Origin: UBA1479 sp048263775
Lineage (GTDB): Bacteria; Pseudomonadota; Alphaproteobacteria; Rhodospirillales; Casp-alpha2
Assembly: GCA_048263775.1 (NCBI GenBank)
Contig: JBLXDU010000004.1
Location: 248,001-312,000, forward strand
Length of the DNA: 64,000 nt
Direction: 5' to 3'
Below are positions 43,463-52,112 of this stretch, in pieces. A program made the translations under genes and the position numbers. Each line of letters starts with the position of its first letter. The stretch's first letter is position 1. The notes below the pieces were generated by a model. It was given only the letters and a program-made list of their open reading frames with translations. It ran no database searches and was not told the origin of the DNA.

Positions 43463-43497
43463 CCGAGCGCCCCATGGGGGCGTGACGGTTGTTTTGC
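43456..43497. terminator. hairpin between convergent pabC and dsrE genes
   Basis: Inner stem CGCCCC (43468-43473), loop ATG, GGGGCG (43477-43482); outer stem GCAAAAC (43456-43462) with GTTTTGC (43491-43497). The outer arm would supply a T-rich 3' edge in either direction. Possible bidirectional terminator; no long T-run follows. Confidence 0.4.
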
Positions 43498-43504
43498 GCA
43501 TCGT

Positions 43505-43969
43505 TCAGATAAAAATGATGGCTCCATCTTTGGAGGCATCATTGAGAAAGGTCACCAGCCCGCCCGGCTGCACCGGCACGTCGCCGCGCAAGGGCATGGC
43601 TTCCAGCCCGCGGGCGCGCAGACCCATTTCGCAGATCATGAAGGTCACGCCCATCTCGACACAGGCGCTGAGCAGGACCTCAAACGTGGCGACGCCCTGG
43701 GCCTCATAGCGATCATCCAGGGTGCCGCCCGGTTGCACGTGGGATTGGCCGCCCAGGCCCTGGCCCACGGGTAGGTCGCGCCAGGCGTCGTCGGCGCCCA
43801 ACGCCTTGCAGGCGTCCATGGTGAAAAACAACGTCACGGCCCGATTGACGGCGGCGGCGGCCGCGGCTGTCGCCAAGGCGTAATGGATCTTGTCGTACTC
43901 GCCCGCATAGACGATGACCGACAGCTTGTCAGGCGGTGGGGTGTCAGCCGGCGGCGCAGGTTCGGCCAT
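43505..43969 (-). CDS. DsrE/DsrF-like family protein
   Basis: 154-residue cytoplasmic protein of the DsrE/peroxiredoxin-like sulfur-relay fold. It has KLSVIVYAGEYDKIHYALATA near residue 15 (split: KLSVIVYAGEYDK, IHYALATA), LFFTMDACKALG (about 48-59) and VTFMICEMGLRARGLE (about 107-122) with the Cys at the usual position in ICEMG. The ATG at 43969 has AGGGGG 6 bases upstream and overlaps the end of thiF by 26 bases, so it is translationally coupled as the last gene of the coaBC-dut-rrf2-cysK-thiF-dsrE operon. Sulfur carriage is inferred from family and neighbours. Confidence 0.82.
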   Translation of the reverse strand: MAEPAPPADTPPPDKLSVIVYAGEYDKIHYALATAAAAAAVNRAVTLFFTMDACKALGADDAWRDLPVGQGLGGQSHVQPGGTLDDRYEAQGVATFEVLLSACVEMGVTFMICEMGLRARGLEAMPLRGDVPVQPGGLVTFLNDASKDGAIIFI

Positions 43970-44789
43970 CTGCGGCCCCCTCATGGCTGGAGAGATCGGT
44001 GATCGTCGGATTATCGCCGCACAACGGGCAGCCCGGATCGGCCTTGACCTTGATCTTGCGGAAATTGGCGGCAAGCCCTTCGTAGACCATCAGATGGCCC
44101 GACAGGCTGTCACCGATGCCAAGTAATTCCTTGAGGATTTCCGTCGCCTGCAATGATCCCATGGTGCCGCAGAGCGCGCCCAGCACCCCGGCCTCGGCGC
44201 AGGACGGAATCTGGCCCGGCGGCGGGGCTTCGCGGAAGATGCAGCGATAGCAGGGGCCGTGATGGCCGTCGCCGTCGGTTTCATGGGCCTTGAAGGTCGC
44301 CAATTGGCCGTCGAAACGCAGGATGGCGGCGGTGACCAGGGGCTTTTTCGCGAAATAGGCGGCGTCGTTGATCAGGAACCGGGTCTCGAAATTGTCGGAG
44401 CCGTCGGCGACAAGGTCGTATTGCGCCATCAGATCAAGGGCGTTGTCCGGCGTGATGCGTTCGAAATGGGGGACCAGGGTAACGTCCGGGTTGATGGCGG
44501 CCAGGGTCGCCTTGGCACTTTCCACCTTGGGTGTGCCGACCGACGCCGTCTGATGGACGATCTGGCGCTGCAGATTGGATAGGTCCACCGTATCGTCGTC
44601 GATCACACCGATGGTGCCGACCCCGGCGGCGGCAAGATACAGCAGCACGGGCGATCCCAGCCCCCCGGCACCGATGACCAGAACCCGGCTCGACAGCAGC
44701 TTGGCCTGGCCGATGCCGCCGACCTCTTTCAGCAGGATGTGCCGGGCGTAGCGGTTGACCTGGTCCTCGGAAAAGTCGGTGAAATCCAT
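43944..44789 (-). CDS. ThiF/MoeB/HesA-family adenylyltransferase
   Basis: E1-like enzyme that adenylates the C-terminus of a small sulfur-carrier protein (ThiS/MoaD type). The 281-residue product has the ATP motif VLVIGAGGLGSPVLLYLAAAGVG (split: VLVIGAGGLGSP, VLLYLAAAGVG; residues about 36-58), the nucleotide-binding DDDTVDLSNLQRQI (about 64-77), and two zinc CxxC pairs, CYRC (about 185) and CPLC (about 260). It resembles MoeB/ThiF rather than UBA proteins. No ThiS/MoaD gene is nearby. It follows cysK by 8 bases, so its sulfur may be linked to cysteine metabolism (inference). Confidence 0.88.
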   Translation of the reverse strand: MDFTDFSEDQVNRYARHILLKEVGGIGQAKLLSSRVLVIGAGGLGSPVLLYLAAAGVGTIGVIDDDTVDLSNLQRQIVHQTASVGTPKVESAKATLAAINPDVTLVPHFERITPDNALDLMAQYDLVADGSDNFETRFLINDAAYFAKKPLVTAAILRFDGQLATFKAHETDGDGHHGPCYRCIFREAPPPGQIPSCAEAGVLGALCGTMGSLQATEILKELLGIGDSLSGHLMVYEGLAANFRKIKVKADPGCPLCGDNPTITDLSSHEGAADGRTCAAG

Positions 44790-44797
44790 ATGCTTGC

Positions 44798-45778
44798 CTA
44801 TTCGCCCAGGCCTGCGAACAGATCGGTCGACAGGTAGCGTTCGGCGAAGCTGGGCAGGATCACGACGATGCGGGCGTCGGTCAGATTGTCGCGGGCCGCC
44901 AGTTCCAGGGCCGCCGCCACGGCCGCACCCGACGAGATGCCGCAGGGCAGGCCTTCCAGCCTTGCGATCTTGCGCGCCGTCTCGATGGCGCGGTCGTTGC
45001 CGATCTGCAGCACTTCGTCGATTTCCTTGGTGTCCAGGTTGGCCGGCACGAACCCGGCGCCGATGCCCTGAATCTTGTGTGGCCCCGGCAGGCCGCCGGA
45101 CAGGATGGCGCTGTCCTCGGGCTCGACCGCGACGACCTTGAGCTTCGGGTTGTATTTGCGCAGAACCTGGGCGCAGCCGGTCAGCGTGCCGCCTGTGCCG
45201 ACGCCGGAGATCAGCACATCGACCTTGCCGTCGGCGTCCTTCCAGATTTCCTCGGCCGTGGTGTTGCGGTGGACTTCCGGATTGGCCGGGTTTTCGAACT
45301 GCTGCAGCATGATGGCACCCGGCGTGCTGTCGACGATTTCCTTGGCGCGTTCGATCGCACCCCGCATGCCGAGGGGCGCCGGGGTCAATTCCAGCTCCGC
45401 CCCCAGAAGGTAGAGCATCTTGCGCCGCTCCAGCGACATGCTTTCCGGCATGGTCAAGATCAGGCGGTAGCCCTTGGCGGCGGCGACGAAGGCGAGCGCG
45501 ATGCCCGTGTTGCCCGAGGTCGGCTCGACCAGCGTGGCGCCGGCCTTGAGGCGCCCGTCCCGTTCGGCGGCTTCGATCATGTTCAGGCCGATGCGGTCCT
45601 TGACCGACGACAGGGGATTGAAGAATTCGCACTTGCCGACGATATCGGCGGTCACGCCGGCGTCCTCGGCCATGCGCTTCAGGCGGATCAGGGGCGTGGC
45701 GCCCACCGTGTCGATGATGCTGTCGTAGATGCGACCCCTGAATTCACCCTGCGCGCGGGCGCCCTTTGCCGTGTCCAT
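44798..45778 (-). CDS. cysK: O-acetylserine (thiol)-lyase / cysteine synthase A
   Basis: Makes cysteine from O-acetylserine and sulfide with PLP. The 326-residue protein has the PLP Lys in FNPLSSVKDRIGLNMIE (about residue 61), the substrate loop EPTSGNTGIALAF (about 84-96), GVGTGGTLTGCAQVLR (about 191-206) and GISSGAAVAAALELA (about 283-297). The start is preceded by GGAGGAGA. It lies 43 bases after rrf2 and 8 before thiF, in the operon from coaBC to dsrE. Confidence 0.95.
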   Translation of the reverse strand: MDTAKGARAQGEFRGRIYDSIIDTVGATPLIRLKRMAEDAGVTADIVGKCEFFNPLSSVKDRIGLNMIEAAERDGRLKAGATLVEPTSGNTGIALAFVAAAKGYRLILTMPESMSLERRKMLYLLGAELELTPAPLGMRGAIERAKEIVDSTPGAIMLQQFENPANPEVHRNTTAEEIWKDADGKVDVLISGVGTGGTLTGCAQVLRKYNPKLKVVAVEPEDSAILSGGLPGPHKIQGIGAGFVPANLDTKEIDEVLQIGNDRAIETARKIARLEGLPCGISSGAAVAAALELAARDNLTDARIVVILPSFAERYLSTDLFAGLGE

Positions 45779-45821
45779 GGAACTCGTCTCCTCCGAATGG
45801 GTTTCCTCTTAGATGAGGATG

Positions 45822-46277
45822 CTAGATCGTGAAATCCAGGTTGGGCCGGCCTTCGCTGTCGACCCCGGCCTGATGGGCCTTGAGGCACAATTCGTCGATC
45901 GACGTGGCATCCAGGCGGACCATGGCGGCTTCGCGCAGTTCCGCCCACAGGGGCCGCACGACCTTGAGCCCCAGGTCCGAACCGTCGGCGTCTTCCAGAA
46001 TATCATCGGCACCGTCGGCGCCGGCGATCACGCGCACGATGTCGCCCACGGAAATGCGCCGCCGCTCGCGGGCCAGGCGGTAGCCGCCCTTGGGCCCCCG
46101 CACGCCGACCAGGATGTCCGCCTTCACCAATTGCTGCAGGGCCTGTTCCAGATAGCGCCGGGGAATGCCCTGGCGGCGCGTGATGTCGCGGCTCTGCACG
46201 GGCTGGGCGCCCATGTGATAGGCCACGTCCAACACCGCCTCGATGGCGTAAAGCGTCTTTTTCGATAGTCGCAGCAT
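45822..46277 (-). CDS. Rrf2-family transcriptional regulator, CymR-like
   Basis: Winged-helix repressor upstream of cysK. The 151-residue product has SKKTLYAIEAVLDVAYHMG (residues about 5-23), the recognition region RRQGIPRRYLEQALQQLV (about 33-50) and VRGPKGGYRLARERRRISV (about 57-75). The three Cys that hold the 2Fe-2S cluster in IscR are absent; the only Cys is near residue 132. This favours a cluster-free, CymR-like regulator of cysteine synthesis. The ATG at 46277 is 4 bases after the dut stop. The target is inferred from the cysK neighbour. Confidence 0.85.
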   Translation of the reverse strand: MLRLSKKTLYAIEAVLDVAYHMGAQPVQSRDITRRQGIPRRYLEQALQQLVKADILVGVRGPKGGYRLARERRRISVGDIVRVIAGADGADDILEDADGSDLGLKVVRPLWAELREAAMVRLDATSIDELCLKAHQAGVDSEGRPNLDFTI

Positions 46278-46281
46278 GTGG

Positions 46282-46740
46282 TCAGGTCCCCCCCGTACCG
46301 GTCGATCCGAAGCCGCCCGTGCCTCGGGTTGTGCTCTCCAGGTCCGCCCGCTCATCCCAGGCGATTTGCGTCACCGGTGCGATCACCATCTGGGCGATGC
46401 GCATGCCGGGTTCAATTTCAAAGGCTTCGGAACTTAGGTTCACCAAAATAACCTTGATCTCGCCGCGGTAGTCGGCGTCGATGGTGCCCGGGCTGTTGAG
46501 CACCGTAATCCCATGCTTGGCGGCCAGGCCGGAGCGCGGCCGCACCTGCGCCTCATACCCCTGCGGCAGGGCGATGGCGATGCCCGTGGGCACCAAGGCG
46601 CGGGCCATGGGGTCAAGCAACATTGATTGATCCAAAGCCGCCAAAAGGTCCAATCCCGCCGCATCCGCCGTGGCATAGGCCGGCAGGGGCAGGGCCGCGC
46701 CATGGGGCAGGCGCTGAACGGGAACGCTGAGGGCGGTCAT
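46282..46740 (-). CDS. dut: dUTP diphosphatase
   Basis: Hydrolyses dUTP to keep uracil out of DNA and supply dUMP. The 152-residue trimeric-type dUTPase has the five motifs, including YATADAAGLDLLA, RPRSGLAAKHGI (about residues 70-81), NSPGTIDADYRGEIKVIL (about 84-101), RIAQMVIAP and the C-terminal RGTGGFGSTG (about 140-149) that closes over the active site. The start ATG at 46740 overlaps the coaBC stop (ATGA), so it is translationally coupled; the coaBC-dut pair is widely conserved. Confidence 0.95.
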   Translation of the reverse strand: MTALSVPVQRLPHGAALPLPAYATADAAGLDLLAALDQSMLLDPMARALVPTGIAIALPQGYEAQVRPRSGLAAKHGITVLNSPGTIDADYRGEIKVILVNLSSEAFEIEPGMRIAQMVIAPVTQIAWDERADLESTTRGTGGFGSTGTGGT

Positions 46741-47966
46741 TCGGCGTCCGCGCCCGTCGCGGCGGCGGCCGCCGTGACATGATCGGCGATGCGCTGGGCT
46801 AGCCGTTCGCCGACCTGGGTCTTGGTCTGGGGCGGCCAATCCTCGACCCCCGATCCGGTGACCAGATGCACCCGGTTCATGTCGCCGCCGAAGGTGCCCG
46901 TTTCCGGCGACACGTCGTTGGCGCAGATCCAGTCGCAGCCCTTGCGCGCCCGCTTGGCCACGGCATGGCCGACCACGTTTTCCGTCTCGGCGGCGAAGCC
47001 GACGACCAGGGTCGGGCGGTTCTTTCCGGGGGCCGACAGGGTCGCCAGGATGTCCGGGTTTTCGGCCAAGGCCAGGGCCGGCAGGCTTTTGCCGTCCTTC
47101 TTCATCTTTTCCGGGGCCTGGTCGGCGGTGCGCCAATCGGCCACGGCGGCGGCGCAGACGGCGATATCGGCGGGTAGGGCCTCGGCGCAGGCGGCCAGCA
47201 TGTCGCGGGCCGTCTCCACATGCACGGTGGCGACGCCGACCGGATCCTTCAAGGTGACCGGCCCGGTGACCAGGGTCACCCGGGCGCCCAGGGCCGCCAG
47301 CGCCGATGCGATGGCATGGCCCTGCTTGCCGGATGACCGGTTGGCGATATAGCGCACGGGGTCGATGGGCTCATGGGTCGGCCCGCTGGTGACCAGGGCG
47401 TGCTTGCCCCGAAGGGGCTGGCCGCCGTGAAAGAAATCGATCAGGGCCTGGGCGATGTCCAAGGGCTCGGTCATGCGCCCGGGGCCGAACTCGCCGCAGG
47501 CCATGTCGCCGTCTTCCGGGCCGATCACGGTGACGCCCCGCGATGTCAGGGTGTCGATATTGGCCTGGGTCGCCGCGTGCTGCCACATGCGCACGTTCAT
47601 GGCGGGGGCGACGATCACCGGCTTGTCCGTCGCCAGCAGCGCCGTGGTCGCCAGATCCGTGGCGAGCCCGCCCGCCATCTTGGCCAGCACGTCGGCCGAG
47701 GCCGGGGCGACCAGGATCACGTCCGCGTCGCGGGACAATTGAATATGGCCCATTTCCTGCTCGTCCGTCAGGTCGAACAGGTCCTGATAGACGGTGTCGC
47801 CGGTGACGGCCCCCAGGGCCAAGGGGGTCACGAACTGCGCCCCGCCGGCCGTCAGCACGCAGCGCACCTGGGCCCCCCGCTCCTTCAAGCGGCGGACCAG
47901 ATCCGGCGTCTTATAGGCGGCGATCCCGCCCGTGACGATCAACAGGATGCGTTTTCCGGAAAGCAT
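46737..47966 (-). CDS. coaBC: phosphopantothenoylcysteine synthase/decarboxylase CoaBC
   Basis: Bifunctional coenzyme A biosynthesis enzyme. The 409-residue product has the FMN-dependent decarboxylase half (1-190) with VTGGIAAYKTPDLVRRL, ASADVLAKMAGGLATDL and MNVRMW, and the CTP-dependent synthetase half (about 190-400) with TSGPTHEPIDPVRYIANRSSG and CAAAVADWR. The ATG at 47966 is the first start. It is the first gene of a minus-strand operon running to dsrE. Upstream, instead of the often-seen ubiB gene, there is an A+T-rich stretch and the divergent beta-helix membrane gene. Confidence 0.96.
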   Translation of the reverse strand: MLSGKRILLIVTGGIAAYKTPDLVRRLKERGAQVRCVLTAGGAQFVTPLALGAVTGDTVYQDLFDLTDEQEMGHIQLSRDADVILVAPASADVLAKMAGGLATDLATTALLATDKPVIVAPAMNVRMWQHAATQANIDTLTSRGVTVIGPEDGDMACGEFGPGRMTEPLDIAQALIDFFHGGQPLRGKHALVTSGPTHEPIDPVRYIANRSSGKQGHAIASALAALGARVTLVTGPVTLKDPVGVATVHVETARDMLAACAEALPADIAVCAAAVADWRTADQAPEKMKKDGKSLPALALAENPDILATLSAPGKNRPTLVVGFAAETENVVGHAVAKRARKGCDWICANDVSPETGTFGGDMNRVHLVTGSGVEDWPPQTKTQVGERLAQRIADHVTAAAAATGADAE

Positions 47967-48152
47967 GTCTTTGGGCTGTCCCTTGCTGGCCGATCATTCC
48001 CGGCCCCTATAAATACGCAAAGAACAGTGTACTTAAAGTAAATATTACCCCCCGGCAAGATTAAGGGAAGGCATGGCCGATCCGGGGACAGTGGTTCCAG
48101 GCCGCGTGATCCCTAGGTGACGGGTATACCCAGTGGTTGTAATATTCCAGCC

Positions 48153-49634
48153 ATGGTCAAGAAACCCGCGAAACCCAAATCCTTCCGCGACCCCGTCGAA
48201 CCCGAGACACGGGCGGAACGGTTGCTCGCGGATTGCGTCGTGAGCGGCGAAATCGCAGACGTCTCCGGTTTTGAGGTCGATACTGAGAAGGAGGTGCGGG
48301 CGGTGTTCCTGCGCGGCCTCTGCCTGAATGCCGAAAATCTGAATGTTGACCCTCGGGGAATTTGGTTGAGGGGTGCCAAAGTAACGGGAATTTTGGACCT
48401 GTACGGGGCCATTCTGGACCGGTCGTTTTGGTTCGCCAATTGTATCTTCACGGACCGGCCAAGTTTGACCGACGCGAAGGGCAAGTCGCTTGGCTTTTCG
48501 GGATGCACTCTGCCGGCGATTGAGGCGGACCGGCTTGTCCTTGAGGGGAGTTTATCCTTCACGGGGGCAACGATGACTGGTGGCACGCGCCTTTTGAGTG
48601 CCAAGGTGGGCGGGCAGGTGAGATGCGCAGACGCGACGTTCGCCAACAAAGGCGGTGAAGCCTTTTCTGCAGACGGCCTTGAGGTTGGGAGAGACTTGTC
48701 ATTTGATGGCGCGACGGTGATTGGCGAAACGCGCCTTTTGGGCGCCAAGGTAGGCGGAGATGTCAACATCATTGGAGCGGTCTTTACCAACGAAGGTGGT
48801 GAAGCTTTCAGTGCGGACGGCCTTGAAATAATGGGCCGGCTTTTTTTTCGGAATATGAGGGCGCCGGTCATTGGCGCAATCAGGCTTAACCACGCCTCCG
48901 TCGACAGTCTGATCGCAGATGGTAGCGGCTGGTCGGAGCCAGGTCTTCTGGACTTAGACGGGTTCCGCTACCGGACACTAGGCGTCTACCATCCCTGGAC
49001 GACGCTCTTGGGATGGATCGAACGACAATCTCCGAAAGGATTCGCGCCGCAGCCTTATGAACAGGCGATGAAGGTGTATCGTGAGGCGGGGCATTTAGCC
49101 GATGCGCGCGAAATGGGCATCGCTAAGATGGAGGCGTATCGGAAGTACGGCGACCTCTCGCCTGCGGAACGGGTTTGGTTTTGGATCGCGGGGCCGCTGA
49201 TCAAATACGGCTATAAGCCTTGGCGCGCGCTTTATGCGGCGCTCTTTGTCTTTGTTATTTCGGTATTTTTCTTTTCCTACGCCTTCGACGCTGGGCATAT
49301 GGAGCCATCGAAGGAGCGGGTCTATCTGCACGACTGCTATCAATTTGAAAAACCGGCCCAGCCTTGCGCCGGATGGGAGCGCCCCGCCCGCTGGTGGGTC
49401 TTGGCGTCGCCCTATCGCCTGCCGGTCGATTACCCGGCCTTCAATCCCATCACCTATTCATTGGATACGATCATCCCCATCGTCGATCTGCACCAGGAAT
49501 CCTATTGGCTGCCGCGCGACACCAGGCCCGGCGGCTGGGTCTTCCGCGCGTGGCATTGGCTGCACATCGGGCTTGGATGGATGCTGACGACCCTGTTCGT
49601 CACCGGACTGACAGGTATCGTGAAGAAAGATTAG
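48153..49634 (+). CDS. beta-helix repeat membrane protein of unknown function
   Basis: 493-residue protein. Residues about 1-260 contain a right-handed beta-helix-like repeat region rich in GGEAFSADGLE, RLLGAKVGGQ/D and SFTGAT units; the block AKVGG...ADGLE occurs twice about 47 residues apart (near bases 48600-48690 and 48745-48830). A linker follows, with a basic stretch before a membrane segment (about residues 355-374), a Cys-bearing extracytoplasmic loop, the conserved-looking ITYSLDTIIPIVDLHQESYW (about 430-449) and a last membrane segment near the C-terminus. I know similar repeat proteins with channel-like C-termini from other bacteria, but no established function. It is alone, on the strand opposite to coaBC and ubiB, and bases 48300-48900 are less G+C-rich than neighbours. 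Confidence 0.75.
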   Translation: MVKKPAKPKSFRDPVEPETRAERLLADCVVSGEIADVSGFEVDTEKEVRAVFLRGLCLNAENLNVDPRGIWLRGAKVTGILDLYGAILDRSFWFANCIFTDRPSLTDAKGKSLGFSGCTLPAIEADRLVLEGSLSFTGATMTGGTRLLSAKVGGQVRCADATFANKGGEAFSADGLEVGRDLSFDGATVIGETRLLGAKVGGDVNIIGAVFTNEGGEAFSADGLEIMGRLFFRNMRAPVIGAIRLNHASVDSLIADGSGWSEPGLLDLDGFRYRTLGVYHPWTTLLGWIERQSPKGFAPQPYEQAMKVYREAGHLADAREMGIAKMEAYRKYGDLSPAERVWFWIAGPLIKYGYKPWRALYAALFVFVISVFFFSYAFDAGHMEPSKERVYLHDCYQFEKPAQPCAGWERPARWWVLASPYRLPVDYPAFNPITYSLDTIIPIVDLHQESYWLPRDTRPGGWVFRAWHWLHIGLGWMLTTLFVTGLTGIVKKD

Positions 49635-49652
49635 CTTGGCCGGGGCCGCCGC

Positions 49653-51194
49653 CTAATTCATCGCATTATAGGCGAAGATCACCGCCAGGATGGCGACGAT
49701 GATCCAGAGGAGGACCGGGGTGCGGGGTTTGTCCTCGCCATCGCGCAGCAGGCGCACGGTTTCCGGGTCCAGGGTCAGGCGGCCTTCGGCCAGTCGGCGG
49801 GCGCCGATTTCCAGGTCTTCCATGACGCGCGGCAGGCGTTCCGCGGCTTCGGCAAGGCCCTGGAAGGTGTCCATGATCTTGGCCTCGGGGCCCAGGTTGG
49901 CGCGCATCCAGTCCTCGATCAGCGGCCGCGCCAGCACCCACATGTTGGTGTCGGGGTAGAGTTTGCGGCTTACCCCCTCGGCGGTCAGCATGGTTTTCTG
50001 CAGCAGCAGCAATTGCGGCTGGGTTTCCATGGCGAAGGTTTCCGTGACCTGGAACAGTTGGCCCAGCAGGCGGCCGATGGAAATCTCGTGCTGGGGCTTG
50101 TCCAGGATCGGCTCGGCGATGGAGCGGCAGGCCTGGGTGAAGGCGTCGACGGATTTGTCGCGGGGCACCCATCCGGCCTCGAAATGCACTTCCGCCGCGC
50201 GGCGGTAATCGCGGGTCAAAAAGCCCAGAAGCATTTCACCTAGGTTGCGCCGGGTCTTCTTATCGACCCGGCCCATGATGCCGAAGTCGACGGCGCCGAT
50301 GGCCCCGTCCGCCATCACGAACAGATTGCCCGGGTGCAGGTCGGCATGGAAGAAGCCGTCGCGGAACACCTGGTTGAAGAAGGCGCGGGCCGCGTTTTCG
50401 ACCACCGTCTTGGGATCGATCCCGGCGGCGGCGATGGCGTCCACGTCGTTGATGGGAAAGCCGTCGATGCGTTCCGTCGTCAGCACCCGCGATCCCGTGC
50501 GCGCCCAATCGACGGCGGGGATGACGAAGGTGTCGTCGCCCTCGAAATTGTCGGCCATTTCGGCGGCGGCGGCGGCTTCGAACCGCAGGTCCATTTCCAG
50601 TTCCACCGACTGGGCGATGGTTTCCACCACCTCGCGGGGCTTGAGGCGCTTCAAGTCCGGGCGGGCGCGCTCCATGACGCGCGCGGCCCAGCGGAACAGG
50701 TCGAGGTCGCGGCGGAACCGGGCCTCGATCCCCGGGCGCAGGATCTTGACCGCGACCTTGTCGCCCTCCGTCGTCTCGGCGAAATGAACCTGGGCGATGG
50801 AGGCGGCGGCCACGGGCGCGTCGTCGAAGGAGGCGAACAGGGTTTCCACCGGCACCTGGAATTCCTGTTCGATGGTTTGGCGGGCCAGGTCGGTGGAAAA
50901 CGGCGGCAGGTCGTCCTGCAACTGCGCCAGGTCCTGGGTGATCTCCTCGCCCAAAAGGTCCGGGCGGGTCGACAACGCCTGGCCCAGCTTGATGAAACTG
51001 GGCCCGGCTTCGGAAAGGGCATTGGCCAGGCGCTGGCCCGGCCGGCCCGGGACGGAGCGTTTGGACAGCAGCTTGGCCGCCTTGGCGACCGCCGGGGCGA
51101 CGCCCAGGTCTTCGAGTGGGAACAGGGCGTCGTGGCGCGCCAGCAGGCGGGCGATGGCGAACAGGCGCCAGAGATTGGAGAGATGACCGCTCAT
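49653..51194 (-). CDS. ubiB: ubiquinone biosynthesis kinase-like protein UbiB
   Basis: Atypical protein-kinase-like ATPase needed for coenzyme Q synthesis, membrane-associated. The 513-residue product has the KxGQ motif in PSFIKLGQALSTRPDLL (about residues 65-81), AAASIAQVHFAETTEGDKVAVKIL (split: AAASIAQVHFA, ETTEGDKVAVKIL), the catalytic-loop-like FFHADLHPGNLFVM (about 290-303) with VDFGIMGR, and a C-terminal membrane helix (about 490-510). It lies 23 bases after ubiE on the minus strand, the ubiE-ubiB pair; its stop is 18 bases from the convergent membrane gene. Confidence 0.95.
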   Translation of the reverse strand: MSGHLSNLWRLFAIARLLARHDALFPLEDLGVAPAVAKAAKLLSKRSVPGRPGQRLANALSEAGPSFIKLGQALSTRPDLLGEEITQDLAQLQDDLPPFSTDLARQTIEQEFQVPVETLFASFDDAPVAAASIAQVHFAETTEGDKVAVKILRPGIEARFRRDLDLFRWAARVMERARPDLKRLKPREVVETIAQSVELEMDLRFEAAAAAEMADNFEGDDTFVIPAVDWARTGSRVLTTERIDGFPINDVDAIAAAGIDPKTVVENAARAFFNQVFRDGFFHADLHPGNLFVMADGAIGAVDFGIMGRVDKKTRRNLGEMLLGFLTRDYRRAAEVHFEAGWVPRDKSVDAFTQACRSIAEPILDKPQHEISIGRLLGQLFQVTETFAMETQPQLLLLQKTMLTAEGVSRKLYPDTNMWVLARPLIEDWMRANLGPEAKIMDTFQGLAEAAERLPRVMEDLEIGARRLAEGRLTLDPETVRLLRDGEDKPRTPVLLWIIVAILAVIFAYNAMN

Positions 51195-51217
51195 GCGTTC
51201 TGGGTCCCGGGCCGGTC

Positions 51218-52030
51218 TCAGGTGCGCCAGGCGGAATGGATGGCCGCGATCCCGCCCGTCAGGTTGCGGTACTCGGCGCGGGCCAGGCCGGCGGCGCCGA
51301 TCATGGCCTTGAACTCTTCCTGGGGCGGAAAGCGGCGGATGCTTTCCGCCAGGTATTGGTAGGAATCCCGGTCGCCGGCGATTTTCTCGCCCAGCACGGG
51401 CAGCACCTTGAAGGACCAGCGGTCGTAAATCTCGTCCAGCAGCGGCAGGGCGACCTTGGAAAATTCCAGGCAGAGGAACCGGCCGCCCGGCTTCAGCACG
51501 CGCTTGGCCTCGGCCAGGGCGTTTTCCGGATGGGTCACGTTGCGGATGCAGAAGGCGGTGGTATAGGCGTCGAAGGAATTGTCGGGAAAGGGCAGGTTTT
51601 CCGCGTCACCGGTGACCCAGTCGATACCGCCTTGGTCGCGGCCTTTCAGCATGCCTTTATCGATGGCCCGCGCCTTGCCGACCTTCAGCATCTCCGTGTT
51701 GATGTCGCAGACCGCGACCGGGCCGCCGCCGCGCTCAAGGAACCGGAAGGCGATGTCGCCCGTGCCGCCGCCGACGTCCAGCAGCGTCATGCCCGGGCGC
51801 GGCCGCAGCCAGTCCAGCATGGCCGCTTTCCACAAACGGTGGATGCCGAGCGACATCAGGTCGTTCATGAGATCGTATTTGGAGGCGACGCTATCGAACA
51901 CGCCCCGCACCAGCCCGGCCTTTTCGTCCTCGGCGACCTGTCGGAAGCCGAAGTGAGTTGTGCCGGCGGCAGCGCCAGGGGACGCGGATGTGTCCGCGTT
52001 ATCAGGGGTTTCGGGCGTCTCTTTGATCAT
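51218..52030 (-). CDS. ubiE: ubiquinone/menaquinone C-methyltransferase UbiE
   Basis: SAM-dependent methyltransferase acting on the quinone ring. The 270-residue product has the family VFDSVASKYDLMNDLMSLG (residues about 44-62), SAM motif I LLDVGGGTGDIAFRFL (about 83-98), and FCIRNVTHPENALAEAKRVLKPGGRF (split: FCIRNVTHPENALAEA, KRVLKPGGRF). The ATG at 52030 follows the family; the frame is open further upstream over mutM and is rejected there. It diverges from mutM with an 82-bp shared promoter region. Confidence 0.95.
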   Translation of the reverse strand: MIKETPETPDNADTSASPGAAAGTTHFGFRQVAEDEKAGLVRGVFDSVASKYDLMNDLMSLGIHRLWKAAMLDWLRPRPGMTLLDVGGGTGDIAFRFLERGGGPVAVCDINTEMLKVGKARAIDKGMLKGRDQGGIDWVTGDAENLPFPDNSFDAYTTAFCIRNVTHPENALAEAKRVLKPGGRFLCLEFSKVALPLLDEIYDRWSFKVLPVLGEKIAGDRDSYQYLAESIRRFPPQEEFKAMIGAAGLARAEYRNLTGGIAAIHSAWRT

Positions 52031-52112
52031 GGCGATGGAACATAGCGTAACCGGCCGGGACAGGCTACGTTCCTTGGACCTTCCCCGTCGTTTCCTTGCC
52101 CGAAGACCCGCC

